From RYN-230 sp963713815 (GTDB taxonomy: Bacteria > Actinomycetota > Actinomycetes > Streptosporangiales > Streptosporangiaceae): a stretch of 64,000 nt of DNA. A model generated the notes under the pieces. That model worked only from the letters and a program-made list of their open reading frames with translations. It made no database searches and had not been told where the DNA came from. This document shows positions 1 to 8,188 of this stretch, piece by piece. Positions within the stretch are counted from its first letter, which is position 1, and the number at the start of each line of letters is the position of its first letter. Location: positions 62,001-126,000 of the forward strand of contig CAVQNH010000005.1 of the NCBI GenBank assembly GCA_963713815.1. The letters are read 5' to 3'. The translations under genes and the position numbers were made by a program.

Positions 1-610
1 CCCCGCCGTCCAGCGCGATGCCCGCTACCCGCACCGGCGCGACGAGCGCCGCCGCGCCCGCCACCATCGCGGCACAGACCGCGAACAGCGCGCCGATCTG
101 GCCGAGCCCGAGAAACAGCGACGCGACCAGGGCGGCCAGGATCACGCCCACGTTCTCGGCCCAGCCGGCCACCACGTTCGCCGCGGTGAGCTGCTGGGCG
201 TCGCGGGCCAGGGCGGGCAGCACGGCGAACTGGGCCGGCCGGGTGGTGGTCATCGCGGTGCTGGCCAGCACGGCCATTCCGTACGCCAGCAGCGGCGGCG
301 CCCCGGACCACAGGCTGGCCGCGACGCCCGCCATCCCCAGCGCCTGCACCACGTAGCCGCCGGCCAGGAGCAGGGTCGGCGACTTCCGGTCGGCGAGGGT
401 GGCCAGGACCGGGGCGAGGAGCATGCCCGGGAACAGCTGCGCGAACGCCACCAGCCCGGCGGTGGTAGTGCCGCCGCGGTCGAAGGCGTAGACCAGCATC
501 CCGATCCACACCGCGTACTCGGCCACCACGAACGCGACGAAGGCGGCCGTCACGCGGGCCATGGCCGGGTCGCTGACCAGCGCACGGATGACCCGAAAGA
601 ACCGCCTCAC
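1..610 (-). CDS. MFS transporter, N-terminal part, cut by window edge
   Basis: Reading leftwards from a GTG at 608-610 gives about 200 residues of alternating hydrophobic segments, running off the left edge. The start has a purine-rich site (GGGGGGAGGG) about 7 nt upstream. The loop after the second segment reads LADRKSP, which fits the DR[K/R] loop 2-3 signature of the major facilitator superfamily, and repeated Gly/Ala-rich helices fit an integral inner-membrane exporter. About half of a typical 400-residue MFS protein is present, so the substrate cannot be told. It is divergent from the epimerase gene at 837, with a 226-bp spacer. The family call is fairly secure; any specificity would be a guess. 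Confidence 0.75.
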   Translation of the reverse strand, partial: MRRFFRVIRALVSDPAMARVTAAFVAFVVAEYAVWIGMLVYAFDRGGTTTAGLVAFAQLFPGMLLAPVLATLADRKSPTLLLAGGYVVQALGMAGVAASLWSGAPPLLAYGMAVLASTAMTTTRPAQFAVLPALARDAQQLTAANVVAGWAENVGVILAALVASLFLGLGQIGALFAVCAAMVAGAAALVAPVRVAGIALDGG

Positions 611-801
611 CAGTTGCCCTCCCCCCCGGGCTGGTCCGACCGTAGCCACCTGCCTGCCGGGCGGGCAATCGTGCTAGCCTCCCCCGGCCGGGTAGGGGGC
701 CACGGGGCGGGGGTAGCCCGGGACCTGGCCGAACGGCTCCGTCAGCGGTGACGCCGGCGGCTGCGGCCAAGCGCGCAGGCCCGCCCGGCATGAGCCGCCG
801 C

Positions 802-828
802 TAGTCTCGTACGGGCGTCGGAGGAGAG
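802..828 (+). promoter_or_regulatory. Possible -10 box and ribosome binding site of the 837 gene
   Basis: TAGTCT at 802-807 resembles the actinobacterial -10 element, and a strong GGAGGAGAGG begins about 13 nt further on, ending 8 nt before the ATG at 837. No clear -35 hexamer is seen. The ribosome site fixes the start; the promoter call is tentative. Confidence 0.4.
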
Positions 829-836
829 GATCTGGG

Positions 837-1823
837 ATGAGTCGCGTAGTGGTCATCGGCGCTACCGGGCACATCGGCACCTACCTGGTGCCGCGGCTGG
901 TGCGGGGCGGTCACGAGGTCATCGCGCTCAGCCGCGGGCAGCGCGAGCCGTACCACCCGGCCCCCGAGTGGTCCCGGGTCACCCGGGTCACGGTAGACCG
1001 CGACGCGCAGGACGCCGCCGGAACGTTCGGCGGGCGGGTCGCGGAGCTGCGTCCCGACGTGGTCGCCGACCTGGTCTGCTTCACCGCGGAGTCGGCGCGG
1101 CAGCTGGTGGACGCGCTCCGCCCGTCCCGCCCGCTGCTGCTGCACTGCGGGACGATCTGGGTGCACGGCCCGGCGCTGCGGGTGCCGGTCACCGAGGACG
1201 AGCCCCGCACCGCCTACGGCGAGTACGGCACGGGCAAGGCGGAGATCGAGGCACTGCTGCACCGCGAGACGCTGGCAGGCGGCGTCCCCTCGGTCGTGCT
1301 GCACCCCGGTCACATCAGCGGGCCAGGCTGGCCCGTGATCACGCCCGCCGGCAATCTGGACCCGGCCGTCTGGACCAGCCTGGCCACCGGCAAGCCGCTC
1401 GCGCTGCCCGATCATGGTCTGGGCGTCCTGCACCACGTGCACGCCGACGATGTGGCCCAGGCCTTCGAACGGGCCCTGTCCCGGCCCGCGGCCATCGGGG
1501 CCAGCTTCCACGTCGTGGCCGAGCAGGCCATGACGCTGCGCGGCCTCGCGGCCGGCGTCGCGCAGTGGTTCGGCCGTGAGCCGGAGCTGGACTTCGTGGA
1601 CTGGGCGGAGTTCGAGCGCCGCACCGATCCGGCGCACGCCGAGGCCACCCGCGAGCACACGTTCCGCAGCATCACCGCGAGCATCGCCCGGGCCCGCGAG
1701 GTGCTCGGCTACGCGCCCCGGTACAGCACGCTCGAGGCCCTTCATGAGGCCCTGGCCTGGCTCGTCGCCCACGGCCAGGTGGACACCGGCGGCCAGCCGT
1801 TCCCCGCAGAAGGCGGGGCCTAG
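837..1823 (+). CDS. NAD-dependent epimerase/dehydratase family protein
   Basis: A 328-residue protein starting at an ATG behind a strong GGAGGAGAGG site. The N-terminus VVVIGATGHIGTYL is the glycine-rich NAD(P)-binding turn of an extended short-chain dehydrogenase at residues 4-17. A segment near residues 100-130 (HCGTIWVHG, then YGEYGTGK) holds the usual Y-x3-K-type pair (YGTGK) of this superfamily. The C-terminal half carries the substrate-side features VLHPGHISGPGW and HVHADDVAQAFERAL, typical of nucleotide-sugar-epimerase-like proteins. The substrate is unknown. The next gene begins about 100 bp downstream on the same strand, so the two may be co-transcribed. Family assignment is strong, function open. 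Confidence 0.85.
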   Translation: MSRVVVIGATGHIGTYLVPRLVRGGHEVIALSRGQREPYHPAPEWSRVTRVTVDRDAQDAAGTFGGRVAELRPDVVADLVCFTAESARQLVDALRPSRPLLLHCGTIWVHGPALRVPVTEDEPRTAYGEYGTGKAEIEALLHRETLAGGVPSVVLHPGHISGPGWPVITPAGNLDPAVWTSLATGKPLALPDHGLGVLHHVHADDVAQAFERALSRPAAIGASFHVVAEQAMTLRGLAAGVAQWFGREPELDFVDWAEFERRTDPAHAEATREHTFRSITASIARAREVLGYAPRYSTLEALHEALAWLVAHGQVDTGGQPFPAEGGA

Positions 1824-1926
1824 CGGGCCGGCCGGGAGAGCCCCGATACCCTGGCAGCTCACCGCCGCCACAGTCGTTCACGATGGGGCCGAGCTGTCAC
1901 TCTCACACGCCGCGAAGACGTTCCGC

Positions 1927-4900
1927 GTGCCAGGCGGCCCGCGGGCGGCCCGGCTCCGGCCGGGAGATGCCGCGGCGGTCGCGCTGCTCATCGCGCTGCC
2001 CGTCCTCGTGTACGGGGTTCCGGCTTTGCTCGGGCACCCCGTCCTGCCCGGTGACGACCTGACCCAGAACTTCCCGCTGCGCGTACTGGTGGGGCAGGAG
2101 ATCAGCCACGGCCACCTGCCGCTGTACGACCCGTACATCTGGAGCGGTGCCCCGTTGCTGGGCGGCTGGAACGCCGGGGCGGCCTACCCGTTCACGTTCC
2201 TGTTCGCCGTCCTGCCGCCGGTGGCCGCCTGGACCCTGAACATGGTCCTCACCTGGGCAACCGCCGGGCTGGGGATGTTCGCGTTCTTGCGTGCCTGCCG
2301 CCTGGCCAGCCTGCCGGGCCTGCTCGGTGCGCTCTCGTTCGCGTTCGCCGGGGCCATGTCGGCGCAGGTGGCCCACTTCGGGCTGGTGGCCGGCATGAGC
2401 TGGGTGCCGCTGCAGCTGCTGTGCGTCCTCCGGCTCACCGGGCCCGGGACCAGGTTCTCGCGGCTGGCCTGGACCGGGGCCCTGGGCGGGACGTTCGGCC
2501 TGACCATCCTGGCCGGTGAGCCGCGGGCCATCGACGACGCCGGCGTGATCGTCCTCCTCTACGCGGTCTGGCAGGTCGCCCGACTCGGCCGGCACTTTGG
2601 CCCGGCCGCCCTCTCAGTCGCCGCGGGCCTGGCTCTGGGCGCCTGCCTCGGGGCGGTGCAGTGGCTGCCCGGCCTGGCCGTGGTCGGCTCGTCCCAGCGG
2701 GGCGCGAGCACCGTGGCCCTGTTCAATTCCGGCTCGCTCCCGCACCGGTGGCTGCTGCTGATGCTGGTGCCGGATCTGCTCGGCGGCTCCGGCTCGTTCG
2801 GCCAGCCCGCCTTCTTCGCGAACTACAACCTGGCTGAGGTCACGGGTTACGTGGGGATCCTGCCCCTCGTCGCCGCACTCGCGCTGCTGGCCCGGGTCCG
2901 GCTGCGGCCACGGCCGCCGGAGTGGCTCGTGTGGCACATCACGGCGCTGGCCGGGATCGTGCTGGCCCTGGGCGGGAACACCCCGGTCGGCGACGTGCTC
3001 GCCCACCTGCCGCTGTTCGGCAGCCAGCGGCTGCAGAGCCGGAACATCCTCGTCGCGGACCTGGCGCTGGCCGTACTCCTGGCCTACTGGGCCGACCGGC
3101 CACTCGGTGCGGGCAGCCGCCGGTTCCTCCGGATCCGCGGGCGCCGTGGCCCCGATCTGGAGACGGTGCTCGCCCTCCTGCCGCCGCTCGGCGTGGTCGC
3201 CGTCGTCGCGCTCGGCCTGTCCTGGGGAGCGGGGCTGCTGCACTGGCTGAGGGTCAGCCCGGGCGCCGTCGGCCTCGATGGCTCGCTCAAGCCGTGGCTG
3301 ATCCCGTACGGGCTGCTCGGGGTGGGGGCCGTCGTGCTGGTGATCACCGGCCGGCACCTCCGGCCGGGGCCGCGCTCACGCTGGCTCGGCACCTTCGTCC
3401 TGGCCGACCTGATCGTGTTCACCCTGCTCGGCGTCGTCGCGGTCGGGTCCGGCCTGGGCAGCACCAGCGCCGCCGCCGCCCAGGGCGCCACGGCAGCCAG
3501 CCAGCGGGCGGGAACGGGGAGCCAGCGGACCGGCGCGACCCCGGCTGGCCAGCCGGGAGCCGGGTCCGGGGTCCGGACGCCGGCCGTGCGTCCTGTCGCG
3601 TCGCTGGGGTATGCGGGCCGGTTCGCGATCTACGATCCGGGCCAGATCGATGCGCACGGCCTGTCCGAACTCGGCTCGCCCGATCTCAACGTGATCAGCG
3701 GCACGCCGTCGGTACAGGGATACTCCTCGCTGGTATCAGGCTTCTACGCCTCGGCCACCGGGTCCCACCGGGCCAGCGGCGACGGGCAGGACGTGCTCGA
3801 TCCCCGGGCCGTGCGGACCGGGGTGCTCGACCAGCTGGACACCTCCGTCCTGCTCACGCCACCGGCCTACCTGGCCAGCCCGGCCGGGGGATCCGCGGCC
3901 TCGCCCGGGCCGGCGGGCACCGGCCGGCGGGACGTCACCGCTCACCAGAAGGCCACCTGGTACTTCGCCGGGCCGCTCGCTGTCACGCGGCTCGAGGTGC
4001 CGGACTCGGACGCCCGGCAGGACGCGGCGGCCGGCACCCAGATCGGGCTGATGACCGCCAGCGGCGCGACGCGCTGGTTCCGGGCGGCCGCCGCCGGGGC
4101 GACCCGGCTGGCCATCAGCCTGCCCAGGCCGCTGGGCAGCATCGCCGTGGTCGCCCAGGCCGGCGGCCAGGCAACCCGGCTCGGCCCGGCCTCGGTCACC
4201 GACGCCCACGGGCAGGTGTTCGTGGCCGACGGGCAACTGCAGGACGCCCTCATCCCGCCGCGGTGGGGGTACGCGGGCCGCGACGGCTCGTTCGCGGTCT
4301 TCGTGGATCATTTCGCCCGCGGCCCGCTCCGCCTCCAGGCGCTCCCCGGCCGGTCCGCCTCGGGTGCATCAGTCCGGCGGGTAGCCGGGCCGGCCTCCAG
4401 CCCGACCGCGGCGGCCGTCTCCTCCTCCCGCGGCGTCCGGGTCATCCGGTCGGTGGCGGCCACGGCCGGCTGGAGGGCCACCTGGCATCCCCGCGGCGGC
4501 GCGGCAGCCCCGCTGGCCGTGCACCGCGATGGTCTCGTCCAGGCCGTCGACGTGCCAGCCGGGCGGGGCGTGGTGACCTGGCACTACCGGCCGCCGGGCT
4601 TCCGGGCCGGCTTCGCGCTGTCCCTCGGCGCGACCGTGCTCATCATCCTCCTGCTGATCAGCGGGCTGCTGCGGTCGCGTGCGGGCCGGCCGCCTGAGCT
4701 CACCTGGGTCCCCGTCGAGGACCTCCGCGCCGTCGAGCCCCTGGTCAGCAACGGCTTACCAACCATCCAGCCAGTCTTCAGGTCCTGCTCCTACGGTTGG
4801 GCGAAGGGACACGGCCAGGAAGCTGAGCAGGGAGGCTGGGACGGTGCGGGAAGACGTCACGATCTGGTACAGGGGAGCGGGCCACCAGCTCGGGCGGGGC

Positions 4901-5076
4901 CAGCACGGCTACGCGATCTGGCCCGCAGGCGGGCCACCGGAGCAGCCCCTGGAGCAGTGGCCCGAGACACCGGCGGGCTGGTCGGCGGCGTGGTCCCGGT
5001 TCAACACCGTCGAGGCGCCCGGCAACATCGTCCATCTCGGGCCGCCCGCGGACCCGACCTCCGCTCACCCGGCTGA
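1927..5076 (+). CDS. Large YfhO-like multispanning membrane protein
   Basis: An open frame of up to about 1,050 residues. The N-terminal half has about twelve hydrophobic helices. Motifs such as PGDDLTQNFPLR and LPLYDPYIWSGAPLLGG near residues 40-80 are typical of the YfhO / DUF6541-type glycosyltransferase-like membrane family. A long Ala/Ser/Gly-rich extracytoplasmic domain follows, and a final transmembrane helix lies near 4600-4665. The GTG at 1927 is the first plausible start in frame after the upstream gene; it has a poor ribosome site, so the true start is uncertain. The frame runs 233 bp into the next gene and its last 100 residues look non-native, so the real end is probably near 4760-4840. 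It probably acts in cell-surface glycan or polyprenyl-sugar transfer; this is inference. Confidence 0.7.
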   Translation: MPGGPRAARLRPGDAAAVALLIALPVLVYGVPALLGHPVLPGDDLTQNFPLRVLVGQEISHGHLPLYDPYIWSGAPLLGGWNAGAAYPFTFLFAVLPPVAAWTLNMVLTWATAGLGMFAFLRACRLASLPGLLGALSFAFAGAMSAQVAHFGLVAGMSWVPLQLLCVLRLTGPGTRFSRLAWTGALGGTFGLTILAGEPRAIDDAGVIVLLYAVWQVARLGRHFGPAALSVAAGLALGACLGAVQWLPGLAVVGSSQRGASTVALFNSGSLPHRWLLLMLVPDLLGGSGSFGQPAFFANYNLAEVTGYVGILPLVAALALLARVRLRPRPPEWLVWHITALAGIVLALGGNTPVGDVLAHLPLFGSQRLQSRNILVADLALAVLLAYWADRPLGAGSRRFLRIRGRRGPDLETVLALLPPLGVVAVVALGLSWGAGLLHWLRVSPGAVGLDGSLKPWLIPYGLLGVGAVVLVITGRHLRPGPRSRWLGTFVLADLIVFTLLGVVAVGSGLGSTSAAAAQGATAASQRAGTGSQRTGATPAGQPGAGSGVRTPAVRPVASLGYAGRFAIYDPGQIDAHGLSELGSPDLNVISGTPSVQGYSSLVSGFYASATGSHRASGDGQDVLDPRAVRTGVLDQLDTSVLLTPPAYLASPAGGSAASPGPAGTGRRDVTAHQKATWYFAGPLAVTRLEVPDSDARQDAAAGTQIGLMTASGATRWFRAAAAGATRLAISLPRPLGSIAVVAQAGGQATRLGPASVTDAHGQVFVADGQLQDALIPPRWGYAGRDGSFAVFVDHFARGPLRLQALPGRSASGASVRRVAGPASSPTAAAVSSSRGVRVIRSVAATAGWRATWHPRGGAAAPLAVHRDGLVQAVDVPAGRGVVTWHYRPPGFRAGFALSLGATVLIILLLISGLLRSRAGRPPELTWVPVEDLRAVEPLVSNGLPTIQPVFRSCSYGWAKGHGQEAEQGGWDGAGRRHDLVQGSGPPARAGPARLRDLARRRATGAAPGAVARDTGGLVGGVVPVQHRRGARQHRPSRAARGPDLRSPG

Positions 5077-6244
5077 CCCCGCCTTCGCTCAGCCGGGTAA
5101 CCCCGTGTCCGCTCCGCCGGCTGACCCTGCGTCCGCTCCGGCAGCGAACCCAGTCTCCGGCCCGCCGGCCGCTTCCAGCTCCTGGCGGCCGGCGGCCGGT
5201 CCCTACCCGCCTGCGGCGGGCCCGGCCTGGCCGGGCGCCCGCCCGCCCGGGACGGGCGTCGGCCCCGCCGGGCCGGGAGTCCGTTCCGCCTGGCCCGGCC
5301 TGCGCTCGTCCGGGCCGCTCAGCGCGGCCATCCTGCTGGCCACCGGGGTTGTCTGCGGGGTGGCCGGGCTCTTCCCGGCCTACCTGTCCGGGGCCAGCCT
5401 CGCCGCGGAGCCCACCAATCTGGTCCCGCACGTGATCTACCTGGTGGTCTGGGCAGCCAGCGCCGTGCTCATCGTGTCCGGCGGCATCCGCCAGCGGATG
5501 GGGGCCCTCCTCGCGCTGGGCATGAGCATCGTCACGTTCGGGTTCTTCTTCGCAGACCTCGGCACGGTGATCTCCGGCGGTGCGCACCTGCTGGGCCCGG
5601 GGCTGGTGCTCGGGCTGGCCGGCTGGCTGGCCTGCACGGCCGGCTCCGTGCTGGCCTTCCGGCTCCGCGCGGCCGATGCGCCCCGCAAGCTGGACGGCCG
5701 CCAGGGCAGCGCGGTCGTGATGCTGACCCTTGCGGCGCTGGCCGCGATCGGGACCGCGATCACCTTCGCCCCCTCATGGGACAGCTACACGATCCGGGCG
5801 GCGAGCGGGGCGACGCAGTCCCTCACCGCGGGGAACGCCTTCGCGAACCCGGCCGCGGTCATCATCGGCGATGTCGCGGTCATGGTCGCGCTCGTCGCGG
5901 TCGTGATCATCGCCGCCTTGTGGCGCCCGGTCCGGCTGGGCGCGGTGCTGCTCGCGGGGGCGGCCATCCCCATGGTGGCCCAGGCGGTCTCGGCGCTCGT
6001 CCAGGTCGGCGAGCCCGTATCCGCGAGCAACTTCGGCATCTCCGCGGCGCAGGCCGCGCAGGCCGGGCTCACCTTCAGCACCGGGCTCACGCCGGTGTTC
6101 TGGATCTACTGCGCGTTCGTGGTGGCGCTGCTCATGGCGGGCGGATGGATGTTCATGCCGCAGCGCCCGGCGAGCCGGGCCGGGGCCCGGCCCGGGGGCT
6201 TCCCTGCGCCGGTGCCCGGCCAGATGACTACCTGGGGCCCTTGA
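4844..6244 (+). CDS. Membrane protein with N-terminal cytoplasmic domain and Pro/Ala repeat linker
   Basis: A 466-residue protein starting at a GTG 8 nt after a GGGAGG site at 4829-4834. Residues 1-65 form a compact Trp-rich domain (WYRGAGHQLGRGQHGYAIWP) that I associate with uncharacterised actinobacterial membrane proteins. Residues 65-150 are a low-complexity linker of roughly ten-residue Pro/Ala/Asp repeats, visible at 5040-5160. Residues 160-440 hold about seven hydrophobic helices. The start lies inside the tail of the upstream frame. The 3' end meets the sortase gene tail to tail, overlapping by 17 bp. No enzymatic motif was recognised, so this is a conserved membrane protein of unknown role. 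Confidence 0.75.
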   Translation: MREDVTIWYRGAGHQLGRGQHGYAIWPAGGPPEQPLEQWPETPAGWSAAWSRFNTVEAPGNIVHLGPPADPTSAHPADPAFAQPGNPVSAPPADPASAPAANPVSGPPAASSSWRPAAGPYPPAAGPAWPGARPPGTGVGPAGPGVRSAWPGLRSSGPLSAAILLATGVVCGVAGLFPAYLSGASLAAEPTNLVPHVIYLVVWAASAVLIVSGGIRQRMGALLALGMSIVTFGFFFADLGTVISGGAHLLGPGLVLGLAGWLACTAGSVLAFRLRAADAPRKLDGRQGSAVVMLTLAALAAIGTAITFAPSWDSYTIRAASGATQSLTAGNAFANPAAVIIGDVAVMVALVAVVIIAALWRPVRLGAVLLAGAAIPMVAQAVSALVQVGEPVSASNFGISAAQAAQAGLTFSTGLTPVFWIYCAFVVALLMAGGWMFMPQRPASRAGARPGGFPAPVPGQMTTWGP

Positions 6245-6938
6245 TCAGGTGGGCGTAGACGACGACGTTGTCGAGGTACTGGCGGGTCGTGGTGTCGAAG
6301 GGCCCGCCGCAGGTGACCAGGCGCAGGCTCGGGAAGCTGGCGTTGCCGTAGACCTCAGAACGCGGGAACGCTGACTTCACCACCTTCTGCACCCCGTCCA
6401 CGGTGAAGACCGCGGTGGACCCGTTGGCCCGGACGACGTCGATCATGTTCCCCGGGCGCAGCGTCTTGATGGAGAAGAACACCGACGTCCCGGTGAACGA
6501 GTTGACGTGGCCCAGGATCACCGACGAGCCGCGCTGACCGGGGGTGACGCTCCGGTCGTACCAGCCGGCCAGGTTGTGATTGCCCAGCGGCGGCACCTCG
6601 ATGGCGCCGCTGGCCGCCACGCCGAGCCGCATGACCGGCGCCGACACGTGCAGGACCGGGATCTCGATCCGCAGCGGCGCGGATCGCGCCAGCGGTGCGG
6701 CGATGGGGCCGGTCACCGGCAGCGGGGCGGACGTGCCCACGGCGGCGGGGATCTCGAGTGCGCTGCCGGTCAGGGGACCGCCGTCCACCAGGGCGTGCAG
6801 GGCCACCAGGGCACCCCCGATGATCAGCCCGGTGCCCAGGACGATCATCGGTGCCCGCCGGCGGCGGCGGCCTTCCTCGTAGTAGGTGCGGGTGGACCAC
6901 TGGGCCCGGTGCCGCCGGGAGCGGCGGGGAAGGACCAT
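6228..6938 (-). CDS. Class F sortase
   Basis: A 236-residue membrane-anchored transpeptidase. It starts at an ATG behind a perfect GGAGGTGA (complement of 6947-6954), which favours this start over the GTG at 6950. A basic N-terminus is followed by one transmembrane helix at about residues 28-52. The catalytic residues of a sortase are present in order: His in ILGHVNS, Cys in LVTCGGPFD and Arg in TTTRQYLDNVVVYA. The LVTCGG sequence and actinobacterial context indicate class F. Sortases cut a C-terminal sorting signal and join the protein to cell-wall peptidoglycan. The adjacent gene at 7231-7926 encodes a secreted protein whose sorting signal lies just out of frame, a natural substrate candidate. 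Confidence 0.88.
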   Translation of the reverse strand: MVLPRRSRRHRAQWSTRTYYEEGRRRRRAPMIVLGTGLIIGGALVALHALVDGGPLTGSALEIPAAVGTSAPLPVTGPIAAPLARSAPLRIEIPVLHVSAPVMRLGVAASGAIEVPPLGNHNLAGWYDRSVTPGQRGSSVILGHVNSFTGTSVFFSIKTLRPGNMIDVVRANGSTAVFTVDGVQKVVKSAFPRSEVYGNASFPSLRLVTCGGPFDTTTRQYLDNVVVYAHLIKGPR

Positions 6939-7069
6939 GCGGTGCGTCACCTCCAGTGCGAGAGCCGGCCCGCCCGGCCCGTCAGGCCTGGCGGCCCGGC
7001 CAGGTCAGGCCGGCGCTCTCAGATCGGCGGTGGCCCGGGCCGAGCGGTGGCTGGGCCGGCGACTGGCGG

Positions 7070-7110
7070 GTCAGCACTGGCCGGGTCAGCACTGGCCGGG
7101 TCAGGCCGGG
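7070..7110. repeat. 15-bp tandem repeat, two and a half copies
   Basis: GTCAGCACTGGCCGG occurs at 7070-7084 and 7085-7099, followed by a partial copy that contains the stop codon of the sorting-signal frame. It is one of several repeats of this period in the window. Confidence 0.8.
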
Positions 7111-7300
7111 GACTGCCGGCGCCGGCGCAGCCCGGCGACCGTGATGACCAGGCCTGCCAGCAGGACCGCGCCCCCGGCCGCCAGCCCGGCCAGGTCACCG
7201 GCGTGGTGCAGGCTGCCGCCACCGCCGGTGTCAGGTGCCCCGTCCGGGGTGGCCCCCGCCGTCAGCGGAACCATGCCGGCCGTCGGCCGCGACCCGGAGG
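7101..7300 (-). other. Out-of-frame cell-wall sorting signal of the upstream gene
   Basis: In the frame ending at the TGA at 7101-7103, the minus strand encodes a short linker, the pentapeptide-like APDTG, a hydrophobic helix of about 20 residues (LAGLAAGGAVLLAGLVITVA) and a terminal cluster RRRRQ. That order is the standard architecture of a sortase substrate C-terminus. It has no start of its own and sits directly behind the secreted-domain gene. Confidence 0.65.
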
Positions 7301-7926
7301 GCGACGGACGCGGGCATGGTCGCGGTCATGGCGGTTACCAGGACGCACGTCACGACGACCGAGATGACGCTGGCCGCGTGGATGGTGACGGTGAACCGGG
7401 TGGGCGGCAGGATGTGGTCCAGCCCGGCGGCATTCAGCATCAGCCGCCCGCCCAGGCTGAACACGCCGTTGCCGGTGTCCGTCATGATCCCGGTGAGCGG
7501 GACACTGCCGGTCTGCGCCCCCATGACCGGGAGCGCGCCGCTGAAGCTGACCGTGGACGTACCGGCCGGGAACGGGCCGCCCAGGGCGGTGCCCGGCGAG
7601 GACAGCGTGACGGTGTCGGTCGCGCCCACCGAGCCCGGCCCGGTGTCCCGCAGCTGGATCGGGATCCGGGCCGTCCGGTTCGCCGAGTGGGCTCCCGAGG
7701 TGACGGTGCAGGTGTAGGCAGGCGCGGTGAACGCGGTCGGTGTTCCCGCGGCCGGTGTTCCGGTGGCCGGGGTCCCCGTGGCTGGTGTGCCCGGACCTGA
7801 GACAGCGGCCGCGGAAGCGCCGGGAGCCCCGGCGAGCAGTCCGGCCACCGCCAGGGTCAGGGCGGCCAGGGTCAGGGCGGCGCCTGAGTTCGCGGCGCGG
7901 CGTGCGACATTCCCATGGTGGAACAC
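7231..7926 (-). CDS. Secreted beta-sandwich-like protein, frameshifted before its sorting signal
   Basis: The GTG at 7926 has an AAGGG site 9 nt upstream and opens a typical signal peptide (basic VARRAAN, hydrophobic core, AGAPGASA cleavage region). A five-residue GTPAT repeat follows (DNA 7742-7790, 15-bp units), then an Ig/DUF-like secreted domain containing two Cys. The frame closes at 7231 after a non-native Gly/His-rich tail. In the next frame the sequence continues into a proline-rich linker, an APDTGGGG motif, a hydrophobic helix and an RRRR tail ending at 7101. The simplest reading is one base gained or lost near 7290-7320. The intact protein would be anchored by the neighbouring class F sortase. 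Unrecognised as a named family. Confidence 0.7.
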   Translation of the reverse strand: MFHHGNVARRAANSGAALTLAALTLAVAGLLAGAPGASAAAVSGPGTPATGTPATGTPAAGTPTAFTAPAYTCTVTSGAHSANRTARIPIQLRDTGPGSVGATDTVTLSSPGTALGGPFPAGTSTVSFSGALPVMGAQTGSVPLTGIMTDTGNGVFSLGGRLMLNAAGLDHILPPTRFTVTIHAASVISVVVTCVLVTAMTATMPASVALRVAADGRHGSADGGGHPGRGT

Positions 7927-8173
7927 GTTCTGGCCCTTCGTGAGGTGGCCCGCTCCACGAGGTAACCCGCTCCTGAGGTGACCTGCTCTGGCGATATCCC
8001 GCTCCAAGGGCACGTGCGTTATCAGGGTAAGAGGGCCGGAGGTCTCCAGCGGGGCAATGCCGGGATTGAGTTCTTACGAACTCCGAACGCGGCTGGCCGG
8101 CGGCCGCGGCGGCCAGGGTGCGCTGGCGGCCTCACCCGCGCCCCGGCCAGCTGGGCGGCTGGCCGGCGGCCGG

Positions 8174-8188
8174 TAAAGTCGTTAGGTG
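8174..8188 (+). promoter_or_regulatory. Possible leaderless promoter of the FAD-oxidase gene
   Basis: TAAAGT at 8174-8179 lies 6 nt before the GTG at 8186, the spacing expected if transcription begins at the start codon. No ribosome site is present. Similar arrangements occur before 9731 and 18436. Confidence 0.4.

Noticed and set aside
1576..1926. N-terminal extension of the YfhO-like protein inside the epimerase gene
   Set aside because: It is the other-frame shadow of the epimerase, Arg/Pro-rich, with no hydrophobic pattern.
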